Shown: positions 1 to 5,184, counted from the stretch's first letter. The stretch is 5,184 nucleotides of DNA from RGIG4694 sp964501705 (GCA_964501705.1 CAZCUQ010000118.1:1-5184); one strand, 5' to 3'. The notes: generated by a model from the sequence alone, not told the origin. A program made the numbers and translations.

Positions 1-296
1 TTTGCAAGGTCAGTTGTTGAAGCATCAAAAACTAATTCAGAATTTGTGTGAGATGCTGTAAGGTCAACAGTACCAGATGTTATACTTGCTACAGGTTTAT
101 TGTTAGTCTCGCACTTAGTAGCCCAGTTAGCAGCGGACTGATAAACCTGCTTAGCGTTTGCGTTAGCCTTGGAGTACTTGGAATCGTTAAGATATCCGAT
201 CATGTTAGGAACGAGGATAGCTGCAAGTACGCCGATGATAGCCATAACAACGATGAGTTCGATAAGGGTAAAGCCCTTAGTTTTTGAATTTCTCAT
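1..296 (-). CDS. Type IV prepilin (pilin subunit), C-terminus beyond the window
   Basis: This is the 5' part of a prepilin gene; 98 codons are visible and the frame is open at the left edge. The protein starts MRNSKTKGFTLIEL: a 7-residue basic leader plus Gly8, the class III signal peptide cut by the prepilin peptidase between Gly8 and Phe9. Glu13 is the conserved Glu5 of mature pilins. Residues 9-30 are a hydrophobic helix ending in LVPN, which anchors the subunit in the membrane and later packs in the pilus core. An amphipathic stretch with SKYSKANANAKQVYQSA follows, then the start of the globular domain with Cys62. The start is fixed by AAAGGAGG at 305-312, eight bases upstream. It lies 82 bp beyond the stop of the second prepilin gene, with a terminator-like hairpin between them. 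The short leader and simple N-terminus suit a main subunit, but whether it is the major pilin cannot be told from this fragment. Confidence 0.93.
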   Translation of the reverse strand, partial: MRNSKTKGFTLIELIVVMAIIGVLAAILVPNMIGYLNDSKYSKANANAKQVYQSAANWATKCETNNKPVASITSGTVDLTASHTNSELVFDASTTDLA

Positions 297-334
297 TTGA
301 AATTCCTCCTTTTAAAAAATAATTAAGATTTTAT

Positions 335-358
335 AAAAAGTGCGTAAACACACTTTTT
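335..358 (-). terminator. Hairpin terminator or attenuator between the two prepilin genes
   Basis: Read on the minus strand, AAAAAGUGUG, loop UUUA and CGCACUUUUU form a 10-bp stem whose 3' arm ends in five U, followed by AUAAAAUC. The one non-Watson-Crick pair is U-G on the minus-strand RNA but would be a C-A mismatch on the plus-strand RNA, so the minus orientation is favoured. It begins 20 bases after the stop of the upstream prepilin gene. Only about 38 bases separate it from the next start codon, with no recognisable promoter in between. It may therefore act as a leaky terminator setting the ratio of the two pilins, or as an mRNA-stabilising stem. Confidence 0.7.
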
Positions 359-378
359 CATGAGTGAAAGGGATTTGA

Positions 379-1194
379 TCATTCCCCTGCGATTGGATAC
401 TGACCTACATAAGCATAAGCTCCGCTTTCATTGCCGAGGGCGCTGTTCGTATCGATCTGCTGAGATTTACCCGTGTCCGATTTACCGAACGACTTTGAAT
501 AATACAAGCAGCTGTCAGTATCTGCGGCGGCGTTGCCGATTGCTATAACATCGTCAAGAGCCGTTTCCTGCTCACTGTAGTAAGCACTCAGAACGGTGTA
601 TGTATCGACGTCAACAATCACATAGAAAGCTCCTGTTGTGGAAGCGTTATAAGAAGCGCCGAGGAAATCCGTTATTCCGGCAATTGTTCTGTCGCAAAGA
701 CCGTCACCGTTGGAATTTGTGAAATCGTTGCCGCTGTAGTAGTTGCTATGACCGATATTTTTTTCTATGTCGACTCCCCAAAGATCTCCGTCCGAAGCGG
801 AAGATTTACTGCCGCCCGCAGAAACCAGTGATGAATCGGTAAGTCCCTGATATTCGGGGCAAAGCGCACCGTAGAAGCACAATACCTGTCTGTTTTTGCT
901 TCCGTGCTTAAATTCCTTTTTAGCCGGAAGAGCAGGATAATCAATATCATTGTAAGTTGTGCTTACAAGCGGAATACGTTTTGTCTGAGCCTGAGTCAGA
1001 TAATTCTGAACCGCAATATATGCTTCTTTAGCCATAGAGTTAGCGGATTCGATTTTTGAATCGCGGATTGTCTGAACGGTGTTCGGAACAATGATAGCCG
1101 CAAGTGTTCCGATTATCGTAAGAACTACCAGCATTTCCAGAAGGGTGAAGCCTTTCAGCTTATGAGGTCTGCGGAGTTTCAAGAAACTGTTCAT
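379..1194 (-). CDS. Type IV prepilin-like protein, 271 aa (pilin or minor pilin)
   Basis: The N-terminus MNSFLKLRRPHKLKGFTLLEM is a class III prepilin signal: a 15-residue basic leader ending in Gly15, predicted cleavage before Phe16, and the invariant Glu at residue 20. Residues 16-39 form the hydrophobic N-terminal helix, ending in IVPN as in the neighbouring pilin. The remaining ~230 residues are a polar globular domain with four cysteines (106, 112, 167, 229) that could form disulfides after export. The segment NSNGDGLCD at 160-168 resembles a calcium-binding loop. At 271 aa it is longer than typical major pilins (about 140-180 aa), which points to a minor or tip pilin or a pseudopilin. 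The start is supported by GGGGAGGA at 1202-1209, seven bases upstream. A consensus promoter lies upstream and a hairpin terminator downstream, so it is at least partly its own transcription unit. I do not recognise a closer family, so no symbol is given. Confidence 0.92.
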   Translation of the reverse strand: MNSFLKLRRPHKLKGFTLLEMLVVLTIIGTLAAIIVPNTVQTIRDSKIESANSMAKEAYIAVQNYLTQAQTKRIPLVSTTYNDIDYPALPAKKEFKHGSKNRQVLCFYGALCPEYQGLTDSSLVSAGGSKSSASDGDLWGVDIEKNIGHSNYYSGNDFTNSNGDGLCDRTIAGITDFLGASYNASTTGAFYVIVDVDTYTVLSAYYSEQETALDDVIAIGNAAADTDSCLYYSKSFGKSDTGKSQQIDTNSALGNESGAYAYVGQYPIAGE

Positions 1195-1255
1195 AATAAT
1201 ATCCTCCCCGGAAAGATTTTCCTGTTATCTTTTCTTTCCCTTTGACCTTGATTAT

Positions 1256-1284
1256 ATTATATAACAACTTTTCAAGTTTGTCAA
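1256..1284 (-). promoter_or_regulatory. Perfect consensus sigma-A-type promoter for the 271-aa prepilin gene
   Basis: On the minus strand TTGACA (1284-1279) is followed by a 17-base spacer and TATAAT (1261-1256), matching the vegetative consensus at all twelve positions with ideal spacing. The expected transcription start is near 1249, giving a leader of about 54 bases before the ATG at 1194. The spacer contains a small dyad (AACTT-GAA-AAGTT on the minus strand) that might be an operator. An exact consensus suggests strong basal transcription that may be held in check by a repressor. Confidence 0.88.
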
Positions 1285-1481
1285 TAGTTTTTGCAAATTT
1301 TTTTCTCTAATTTTGTGAATTTGGTAATTTTTATTTTTCAAACGTTTAATTTGGGGTCATATTGAGCAAACTGCACAATAAATCTTAAATTATTGCACTT
1401 TTTTAGTTGAAATGGCAAAGTAAAAACTTTTGAAAAAACATAAAATCACATTTTTTTGGAGTCCGAAAAAAATATTTTTCA

Positions 1482-1523
1482 CACTTTTTGCAGGCATTAT
1501 TTTGTTACTGCCCGCAAAAAGTG
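1482..1523 (-). terminator. Long hairpin after pilT, probable (possibly bidirectional) terminator
   Basis: On the minus strand CACUUUUUGCGGGCA pairs with UGCCUGCAAAAAGUG across a 12-base loop, giving a 15-bp stem with one G-U pair. It starts 14 bases after the pilT stop. Seven U follow, but about nine bases beyond the stem (1472-1466), so it is not a textbook terminator in this direction. On the plus strand the same stem (with one A-C mismatch) is followed after four bases by seven T. It would end the pilB-pilT transcript and insulate the prepilin promoter beyond it. The adjacent A and T runs may extend the stem. Confidence 0.65.
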
Positions 1524-1536
1524 CAATTTTTTTCTC

Positions 1537-2640
1537 TTAACCCTTGAGGAATCTCTCAAGCTCGTTCGGGTCGAGGCACTTTTCTCTTGCGTGAGCCTCG
1601 TCGATAATGCCCTCCTTGACCATTCTGGCAAGCTCCTGGTCGAGGCATACCATTCCGACATTTCGTCCCGTCTGGATAGCTGTCTGGATAAGGTGTACCT
1701 TATTGTCACGGATCATAGCCTTGATGGAGTCGGTCGCGTTGAGTATCTCAACAGCCGCGACGCGTCCCGTCATATCCGCGCGGGGAATAAGCGTCTGAGC
1801 GATGATTCCCACAAGAACGGTAGCAAGCTGCGTTCTGATCTGACCCTGCTGGTGAGCGGGGAAAACGTCGATGATACGGTTGATGGTATCGGACGCACAG
1901 GTCGTATGAAGCGTGGACATAACAAGGTGTCCTGTTTCGGCGGCGGTTACCGCGGCGTTGATCGTTTCGTAGTCACGCATTTCTCCTACGAGTATAACGT
2001 CGGGATCCTCACGGAGAGCGGCGCGGAGAGCAAGCGCAAAGGTTTCGACGTCATCGCCGACCTCGCGCTGATTTATCATGCAGCGCTTATGCTCGTGAAC
2101 ATATTCTATAGGGTCCTCGATCGTGATGATGTGAGCGCTCTTGTTGACATTAACGTAGTCGATCATAGCGGCAAGTGTTGTTGACTTACCCGAACCTGTA
2201 GGCCCCGTAACAAGTATAAGTCCGCGGGGACGGAGCGAGAATTCGCCTAAGATCTCGGGGAGGTCGAGATCCTCAAGAGTAGGTATATCGTTTCGCAAAA
2301 GACGGATTGAAATAGCCGTATTTCCTCTCTGGTGATATACGTTGACTCTGTGGCGGTAGCCTCTTCTCGTTATGTACGAGAAGTCGGTATCGATGTGGTT
2401 TTTGATGTTCTCGATATTTCTGCCGGTGGTAAGCTGTTCAACGAGCTTCATGATGGCGCCCTCGGTCATTTCGGGGTAAGAACTGAGCTTGCGGAGAGTT
2501 CCGTGGAGACGCACTACAGGCGATATTTTCGCTGTGAAATGCACATCGGAGCAGCCTAAAACTCTTGCTTCATCAAGAATTTTGTCTACGCTCAGAATAA
2601 TTCTTTCCGAAGAGGGAGCCTTGTCGATATCAATTTCCAT
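1537..2640 (-). CDS. pilT: Type IV pilus retraction ATPase PilT
   Basis: The 367-residue protein is a hexameric cytoplasmic ATPase of the secretion superfamily that powers pilus depolymerisation and retraction (twitching, DNA uptake, adhesion under force). Visible motifs in order: an N-terminal PAS-like region with GCSDVHFT (29-36); Walker A GPTGSGKST (146-154); Asp box IITIEDPIEY (171-180); Walker B PDVILVGEMRD (213-223); His box TGHLVMSTLHT (236-246). The C-terminal stretch SIKAMIRDNK (305-314) is equivalent to the AIRNLIRE motif needed for PilT retraction, and QTAIQTGRNVGM (319-330) is also PilT-typical. It lacks the Cys zinc motif of PilB. These points separate PilT from PilB. Length is slightly above the usual ~345 aa. 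The start is fixed by GGAGGA at 2649-2654, eight bases upstream. It lies 66 bp downstream of pilB with no clear promoter in the gap, so co-transcription with pilB is likely. Confidence 0.97.
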   Translation of the reverse strand: MEIDIDKAPSSERIILSVDKILDEARVLGCSDVHFTAKISPVVRLHGTLRKLSSYPEMTEGAIMKLVEQLTTGRNIENIKNHIDTDFSYITRRGYRHRVNVYHQRGNTAISIRLLRNDIPTLEDLDLPEILGEFSLRPRGLILVTGPTGSGKSTTLAAMIDYVNVNKSAHIITIEDPIEYVHEHKRCMINQREVGDDVETFALALRAALREDPDVILVGEMRDYETINAAVTAAETGHLVMSTLHTTCASDTINRIIDVFPAHQQGQIRTQLATVLVGIIAQTLIPRADMTGRVAAVEILNATDSIKAMIRDNKVHLIQTAIQTGRNVGMVCLDQELARMVKEGIIDEAHAREKCLDPNELERFLKG

Positions 2641-2684
2641 ATTTATATTCCTCCATAAAAATATTTCTTATAAAACAGTATTCA

Positions 2685-2703
2685 TTCTTTCCTCGCGGAA
2701 GAA
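2685..2703 (-). repeat. Small imperfect hairpin in the pilB-pilT gap
   Basis: On the minus strand UUCUUCC, loop GCGA (a GNRA-type tetraloop) and GGAAAGAA form a short stem with one bulged A, a few bases after the pilB stop codon. No U run follows, so a terminator is unlikely. It could be an mRNA processing or stability element between pilB and pilT, or chance. Confidence 0.3.
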
Positions 2704-2706
2704 GCG

Positions 2707-4389
2707 TCATACTGCATAAGTTACACGTACAAGCTCGTCTATTGTGGTAACGCCCTCCTGAACAAGCTCGGAGACGTTATCGCGGAGAAGCTTGGTGCCC
2801 TGCTGTCTTGCGAGGGCTGATATCTCGTTTGCCTTGCCTTCGTTAGCTATAAGAGCGCACATATCGGGCGTTGCGACGAGTATCTCATGGATAGCTGTTC
2901 TTCCCGTATAGCCTGTGTTGTTGCATTTCGGGCAGCCGCACGAGTCATATATCGTGATAGGTTCCTCCACGCCCATAAGAGCGTTTTCTTCATCGGAGGA
3001 ATAGCGGGGGGTTTTACATTCGGAGCAAAGCACCTTTACAAGTCGCTGAGCGCATATTCCGATAAGGGAGGAAGCGACCATGTACGGAGCAACTCCCATA
3101 TCGACGAGACGTGTTACCGTCGAAGCCGCGTCGTTTGTATGGAGCGTGGAAAGCACCAGGTGTCCCGTTATAGCCGCACGGATAGCTATATCGGCTGTTT
3201 CCTGGTCACGCATCTCACCGATCATGATGATATCGGGGTCCTGACGGAGGATGGAACGAAGAGCCGCCGCAAAGGTCATTCCCGCTTTTACGTTTATCTG
3301 GCACTGGTTTATGCCGTCGATCTTCTTTTCGACAGGGTCCTCAACCGTAATAACGTTGACGTTGGGCTTTGCAAGCTCACCGAGAGCCGCGTAAAGGGTG
3401 GTTGTTTTACCCGAACCCGTAGGTCCCGTAACAAGGAAAACTCCCTGAGGAACTCTGAGGCATCTTTCAAACTGATTGAAGTTATATTCATTCATACCGA
3501 GGTCGGTGATTCTTCTTACGCCGACATCGCCCGTCGCGAGGATACGGATAACGCACTTTTCGCCGTAAACAACGGGCAGGTTGGAGACACGGACATCAAG
3601 GTTGGTGCCGTCCACGACCTGAGAGAAACGGCCGTCCTGCGGCTGTCTTTTCTCGGCGATATTCATGCCGGAGATGATCTTGATACGCGTTATAAGGGAG
3701 TTATGTACAACGTTTGAAACGTTCATAAGCTCGATGAGGTCGCCGTTTACTCTGATTCTGATTCTCGTGTAGGACTTGAACGGTTCGATGTGGATATCGG
3801 TCGCGCCGGCGCGGAAGGAGTTTTCGATAATGGTCGTACAGAGCTTTACGATAGGCGCGTCGTTGATACGTTCTTCCGCCGAATTATCTTCCGATTCGAG
3901 ATCCTTGAACTGATCCTCAACGCTTTCAACGACGTTGCCGACATTCTGCATGGAGTATTGTTTTCCGATAGCCTTGACAATAGCCTTTTTGGTTGCGAGA
4001 ACCGGAACGACGTCCATACCGGTCGTAACCTTTATATCCTCGAAGATATAGAAGTTTACGGGGTCGTTTGTGGCGACGGTAAGTCTTTTACCTGTAATTT
4101 TTATCGCAATGATGTTATGTTTTTTCGCGAGCTGTTCGGGGATCTTCTGAACCGCGTCGATATCGATGACCGTTTCGGGATTATCGAGATCGATAAACGG
4201 AACATTCAGTTTTCTTGCGAGGACCTGACCGAACTGCACGTCGGTAACATAACCAAGCTCAATAATATAGTCTCCGAAGAATTTACCGGGAACGTTGTCG
4301 TTCTTTTTTGCCTCAAGGACGTTGTTAAGCTGTTCCTCGGTGATGATCCCCTCATTGACCATATACTGTCCAACAGGTATATTTTTCAT
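2707..4389 (-). CDS. pilB: Type IV pilus assembly (extension) ATPase PilB
   Basis: The 560-residue protein is the cytoplasmic hexameric ATPase that drives pilin polymerisation through the platform protein PilC. Residues ~1-150 form an MshEN/GspE N-terminal domain with two repeats (about 5-28 and 37-60). Then come ATDIHIEPF (196-204), Walker A GPTGSGKTT (322-330), Asp box ITVEDPVE (347-354), Walker B DPDIIMIGEMRD (384-395), His box TGHLVLSTLHTND (408-420), and a PilB/GspE zinc motif CxxC (455/458) with CxxC (486/489). Length and order match PilB. The frame stays open 47 codons further upstream to a TTG at 4530, but that start has no ribosome binding site and would run over the pilD promoter. 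ATG 4389 has AAGGAG at 4395-4400 and begins the conserved domain, so I chose it. Both MshEN repeats lack the usual Arg and Gln (see findings). It could be called a GspE homologue, but the PilT neighbour supports T4P. Confidence 0.96.
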   Translation of the reverse strand: MKNIPVGQYMVNEGIITEEQLNNVLEAKKNDNVPGKFFGDYIIELGYVTDVQFGQVLARKLNVPFIDLDNPETVIDIDAVQKIPEQLAKKHNIIAIKITGKRLTVATNDPVNFYIFEDIKVTTGMDVVPVLATKKAIVKAIGKQYSMQNVGNVVESVEDQFKDLESEDNSAEERINDAPIVKLCTTIIENSFRAGATDIHIEPFKSYTRIRIRVNGDLIELMNVSNVVHNSLITRIKIISGMNIAEKRQPQDGRFSQVVDGTNLDVRVSNLPVVYGEKCVIRILATGDVGVRRITDLGMNEYNFNQFERCLRVPQGVFLVTGPTGSGKTTTLYAALGELAKPNVNVITVEDPVEKKIDGINQCQINVKAGMTFAAALRSILRQDPDIIMIGEMRDQETADIAIRAAITGHLVLSTLHTNDAASTVTRLVDMGVAPYMVASSLIGICAQRLVKVLCSECKTPRYSSDEENALMGVEEPITIYDSCGCPKCNNTGYTGRTAIHEILVATPDMCALIANEGKANEISALARQQGTKLLRDNVSELVQEGVTTIDELVRVTYAV

Positions 4390-4393
4390 GATA

Positions 4394-4400
4394 GCTCCTT
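4394..4400 (-). promoter_or_regulatory. Ribosome binding site that decides the pilB start
   Basis: AAGGAGC on the minus strand lies five to six bases before ATG 4389. The longer reading of the frame (start TTG at 4530) has no such site. Position 4400 is only four bases downstream of the 3' arm of the putative leader pseudoknot, so folding of the leader could affect ribosome access. Confidence 0.75.
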
Positions 4401-4404
4401 GTCT

Positions 4405-4451
4405 CCGCAGAATGGAATTGCAAGCGGCATCTTTCTGCGGGAAGATACCGC
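4405..4451 (-). promoter_or_regulatory. Putative H-type pseudoknot in the pilB leader (possible cis-regulatory RNA)
   Basis: In minus-strand RNA, stem 1 pairs GCGGUAUCUU (4451-4442) with AAGAUGCCGC (4433-4424): ten pairs including one U-G. The loop of this hairpin contains CCGCAGA (4440-4434), which is exactly complementary to UCUGCGG (4411-4405) just before the Shine-Dalgarno sequence: seven Watson-Crick pairs. The connecting loops are 1, 0 and 12 bases, a permissible geometry for a classical pseudoknot. The only non-Watson-Crick pair in stem 1 is allowed on the minus strand but is a C-A mismatch on the plus strand, which favours a role in the pilB transcript. The alternative is a plus-strand terminator, since stem 1 is followed there by C and six T. 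I do not recognise a known riboswitch consensus. Confidence 0.5.
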
Positions 4452-4461
4452 CTTTTTTATA

Positions 4462-4478
4462 TCCGTCATTCTGACGGA
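4462..4478. repeat. Perfect 7-bp inverted repeat in the pilB/pilD divergent spacer
   Basis: TCCGTCA (4462-4468), spacer TTC, TGACGGA (4472-4478): a perfect dyad lying 11 bases upstream of the putative leader pseudoknot in pilB orientation. As DNA it could be an operator for a dimeric regulator of pilB. As pilB leader RNA it would be a stable 7-bp hairpin with a GAA loop, followed by an A-rich linker. No U run follows on either strand, so it is not an intrinsic terminator. Confidence 0.55.
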
Positions 4479-4524
4479 AAACATAAATAAAATAAATATT
4501 TTGAGCGTTTTTTTTAAATTTCTG

Positions 4525-4553
4525 TTGCAAAAGATAAAAAACTGTGATAGAAT
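4525..4553 (+). promoter_or_regulatory. Sigma-A-type promoter of pilD with extended -10
   Basis: TTGCAA (4525-4530), a 17-base spacer and TAGAAT (4548-4553), preceded by the extended -10 element TG at 4545-4546. The expected transcription start is near 4560, with a leader of about 30 bases before the pilD ATG at 4591. I found no equally good promoter for pilB on the opposite strand. The best candidate (TTTAAA-N18-TATTTT within about 4487-4516) is weak. Confidence 0.72.
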
Positions 4554-4590
4554 AAATAATGTTAATATTAAATTGAAAGGGGACTTACCT

Positions 4591-5184
4591 ATGGAGACCG
4601 AAACATTGGTGACAATATTCAATATCATAATTTATGTCTTTGTATTTATGTTCGGAATTACGATCGGGAGCTTTTTAAACGTCTGTATTTTAAGGCTTCC
4701 GAGGGGGGAATCGCTCACAAAGCGGAATTCCCACTGTATGACCTGCGGAGCGCAGATCAAAAGATACGATCTGATTCCCGTGTTCAGCTGGCTTATTCTG
4801 CGGGGAAAATGCCGCAGCTGCGGCGCTCCCATTTCACCGAGATACATGATAGTCGAATCGCTGACGGGAATCCTTTTTATGGTTTGCTATGCGGTTTATC
4901 CTCCCGAGAGCTACGGAATTTACTTTGTAATGCTTTTTTTATTCATAGCCGGCATGGAGGTGCTTGCTTTCCAGGACATGGACTCGCAGGAGATGTGCGT
5001 GTCAGTCATAATCTATTCATTTATCGAAGCCGTTCTGACTATCGGACTTACGTTTGTCAAAACGGACGGAAATTCGCTTGTAAGATTTCCCGTAACCATT
5101 CGCGAATGTGTCATCGGGTTGTTTGCGGTAAGTGTTCCGCTTCTTGTGATCGGATTTTTAGTCACTCCGCTGATTTACAATCTA
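4591..5184 (+). CDS. pilD: Prepilin peptidase (A24 family), C-terminus beyond the window
   Basis: The open frame covers 198 codons with no stop at the right edge. The product is a polytopic membrane aspartyl protease that removes the leader from prepilins such as the two encoded here, and in many homologues N-methylates the new N-terminus. The first membrane segment (about 8-34) ends in the family signature GSFLNVCILRLPRGESL. A cytoplasmic loop carries the zinc motif C49xxC52 and C74xxC77, followed by SPRYMIVE (82-89). Further hydrophobic segments lie near 88-106, 110-128, 137-157 and 172-195. Asp129 in FQDMD is the expected first catalytic Asp; the second, in the GxGD-type motif, must lie beyond the window. 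Residue 136, normally a conserved Pro, is Cys here. Full family length is about 250-290 aa. The start is supported by AAAGGGG at 4576-4582, eight bases upstream, and by the promoter before it. It is divergent from pilB. Confidence 0.93.
   Translation, partial: METETLVTIFNIIIYVFVFMFGITIGSFLNVCILRLPRGESLTKRNSHCMTCGAQIKRYDLIPVFSWLILRGKCRSCGAPISPRYMIVESLTGILFMVCYAVYPPESYGIYFVMLFLFIAGMEVLAFQDMDSQEMCVSVIIYSFIEAVLTIGLTFVKTDGNSLVRFPVTIRECVIGLFAVSVPLLVIGFLVTPLIYNL

Larger units (their letters stand above)
1195..1536. other. 342-bp AT-rich intergenic region between pilT and the second prepilin gene
   Basis: No convincing protein-coding frame is present. From right to left (the direction of minus-strand transcription) it holds a long hairpin just after the pilT stop, a very AT-rich stretch of about 180 bases (1285-1465) with A and T runs that could act as an UP-like element, a perfect consensus promoter (1256-1284), a leader of roughly 50 bases, and the prepilin ribosome binding site. 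A short dyad, CAATAA at 1376-1381 against TTATTG at 1390-1395, lies about 90 bases upstream of the -35 box. It could be a regulator site but may be chance in such AT-rich DNA. Confidence 0.8.

Noticed and set aside
1376..1403. CAATAA/TTATTG dyad and a TGCACTTTTT stretch that could pair with AAAAAGTGCA at 1516-1525
   Set aside because: Short matches in very AT-rich DNA with repeated A and T runs are expected by chance. There is no positional logic, and the 1516-1525 arm is better used in the post-pilT hairpin.
1456..2184. A 242-codon open frame on the plus strand, antisense to pilT
   Set aside because: It begins inside the post-pilT hairpin region and runs antisense through PilT motifs, with no family features. 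It is a coding shadow.
2887..3717. A 276-codon open frame on the plus strand, antisense to pilB
   Set aside because: It lies wholly inside the confidently assigned pilB gene. Its predicted protein is rich in Arg, Ser and His with no recognisable domain, and no ribosome binding site was seen; it is a by-product of pilB codon use.
4390..4530. A 47-residue N-terminal extension of PilB starting at TTG 4530
   Set aside because: No ribosome binding site precedes it, it overlaps the pilD -35 box, its composition is unlike a PilB N-terminus, and ATG 4389 has a good AAGGAG and opens the conserved domain.
4390..4590. A c-di-GMP or preQ1 riboswitch in the pilB leader
   Set aside because: Such switches do control pilus genes in some Clostridia, but I could not find the conserved core sequences of those classes as I remember them; only an unassigned pseudoknot is supported.
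4386..4847. Minus-strand open frames of 80 and 71 codons within 4386-4628 and 4632-4847
   Set aside because: The first spans the divergent promoter region and the pilD start; the second is antisense to the pilD zinc loop. Neither has a ribosome binding site or a recognisable product.
1..5184. CRISPR arrays, tRNA or rRNA genes, insertion sequences, attachment sites
   Set aside because: No spaced direct repeats, no cloverleaf-like or rRNA-like stretches, and no transposase motifs or terminal inverted repeats were seen on either strand.

Overview
The window carries part of a chromosomal type IV pilus (T4P) locus, most likely from a low-to-moderate GC Gram-positive anaerobe of the Clostridia (a Ruminococcus/Oscillospiraceae-like genome is my best guess, not proven). 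The grounds are strong AGGAGG-type ribosome binding sites before the genes, clear sigma-A-type promoters (one a perfect TTGACA-N17-TATAAT), very AT-rich intergenic DNA, U-tailed hairpins after genes, and pilus protein sequences of clostridial style.

Layout, left to right. Positions 1-296 (minus) hold the N-terminal 98 codons of a prepilin that runs off the left edge. A hairpin terminator or attenuator (335-358) separates it from a second, 271-residue prepilin (379-1194, minus). That gene has its own consensus promoter (1256-1284) in a 342-bp AT-rich gap. The gap also holds a long hairpin (1482-1523) just after the pilT stop. Next come the retraction ATPase pilT (1537-2640, minus) and the extension ATPase pilB (2707-4389, minus), 66 bp apart and probably co-transcribed as pilB-pilT. 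A 201-bp divergent spacer (4390-4590) separates pilB from a plus-strand prepilin peptidase gene, pilD (4591 to the right edge, incomplete), which has an extended -10 promoter.

The genes fit one machine. PilD cleaves the prepilins after the Gly of the KGFTL motif, PilB drives polymerisation, and PilT drives depolymerisation and retraction. The platform protein PilC and the PilMNO alignment proteins are not in the window and must lie elsewhere if the system is complete.

The protein set is ordinary. The least explained part is the pilB leader. It holds a perfect 7-bp dyad, then an A-rich linker, then a sequence that folds on paper as a compact H-type pseudoknot ending four bases before the pilB Shine-Dalgarno sequence. 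I do not recognise it as a known riboswitch class. Second-tier observations are the PilB MshEN domain lacking its usual ligand-contact residues, the Pro-to-Cys change next to the first catalytic Asp of PilD, and a calcium-loop-like motif in the second pilin.
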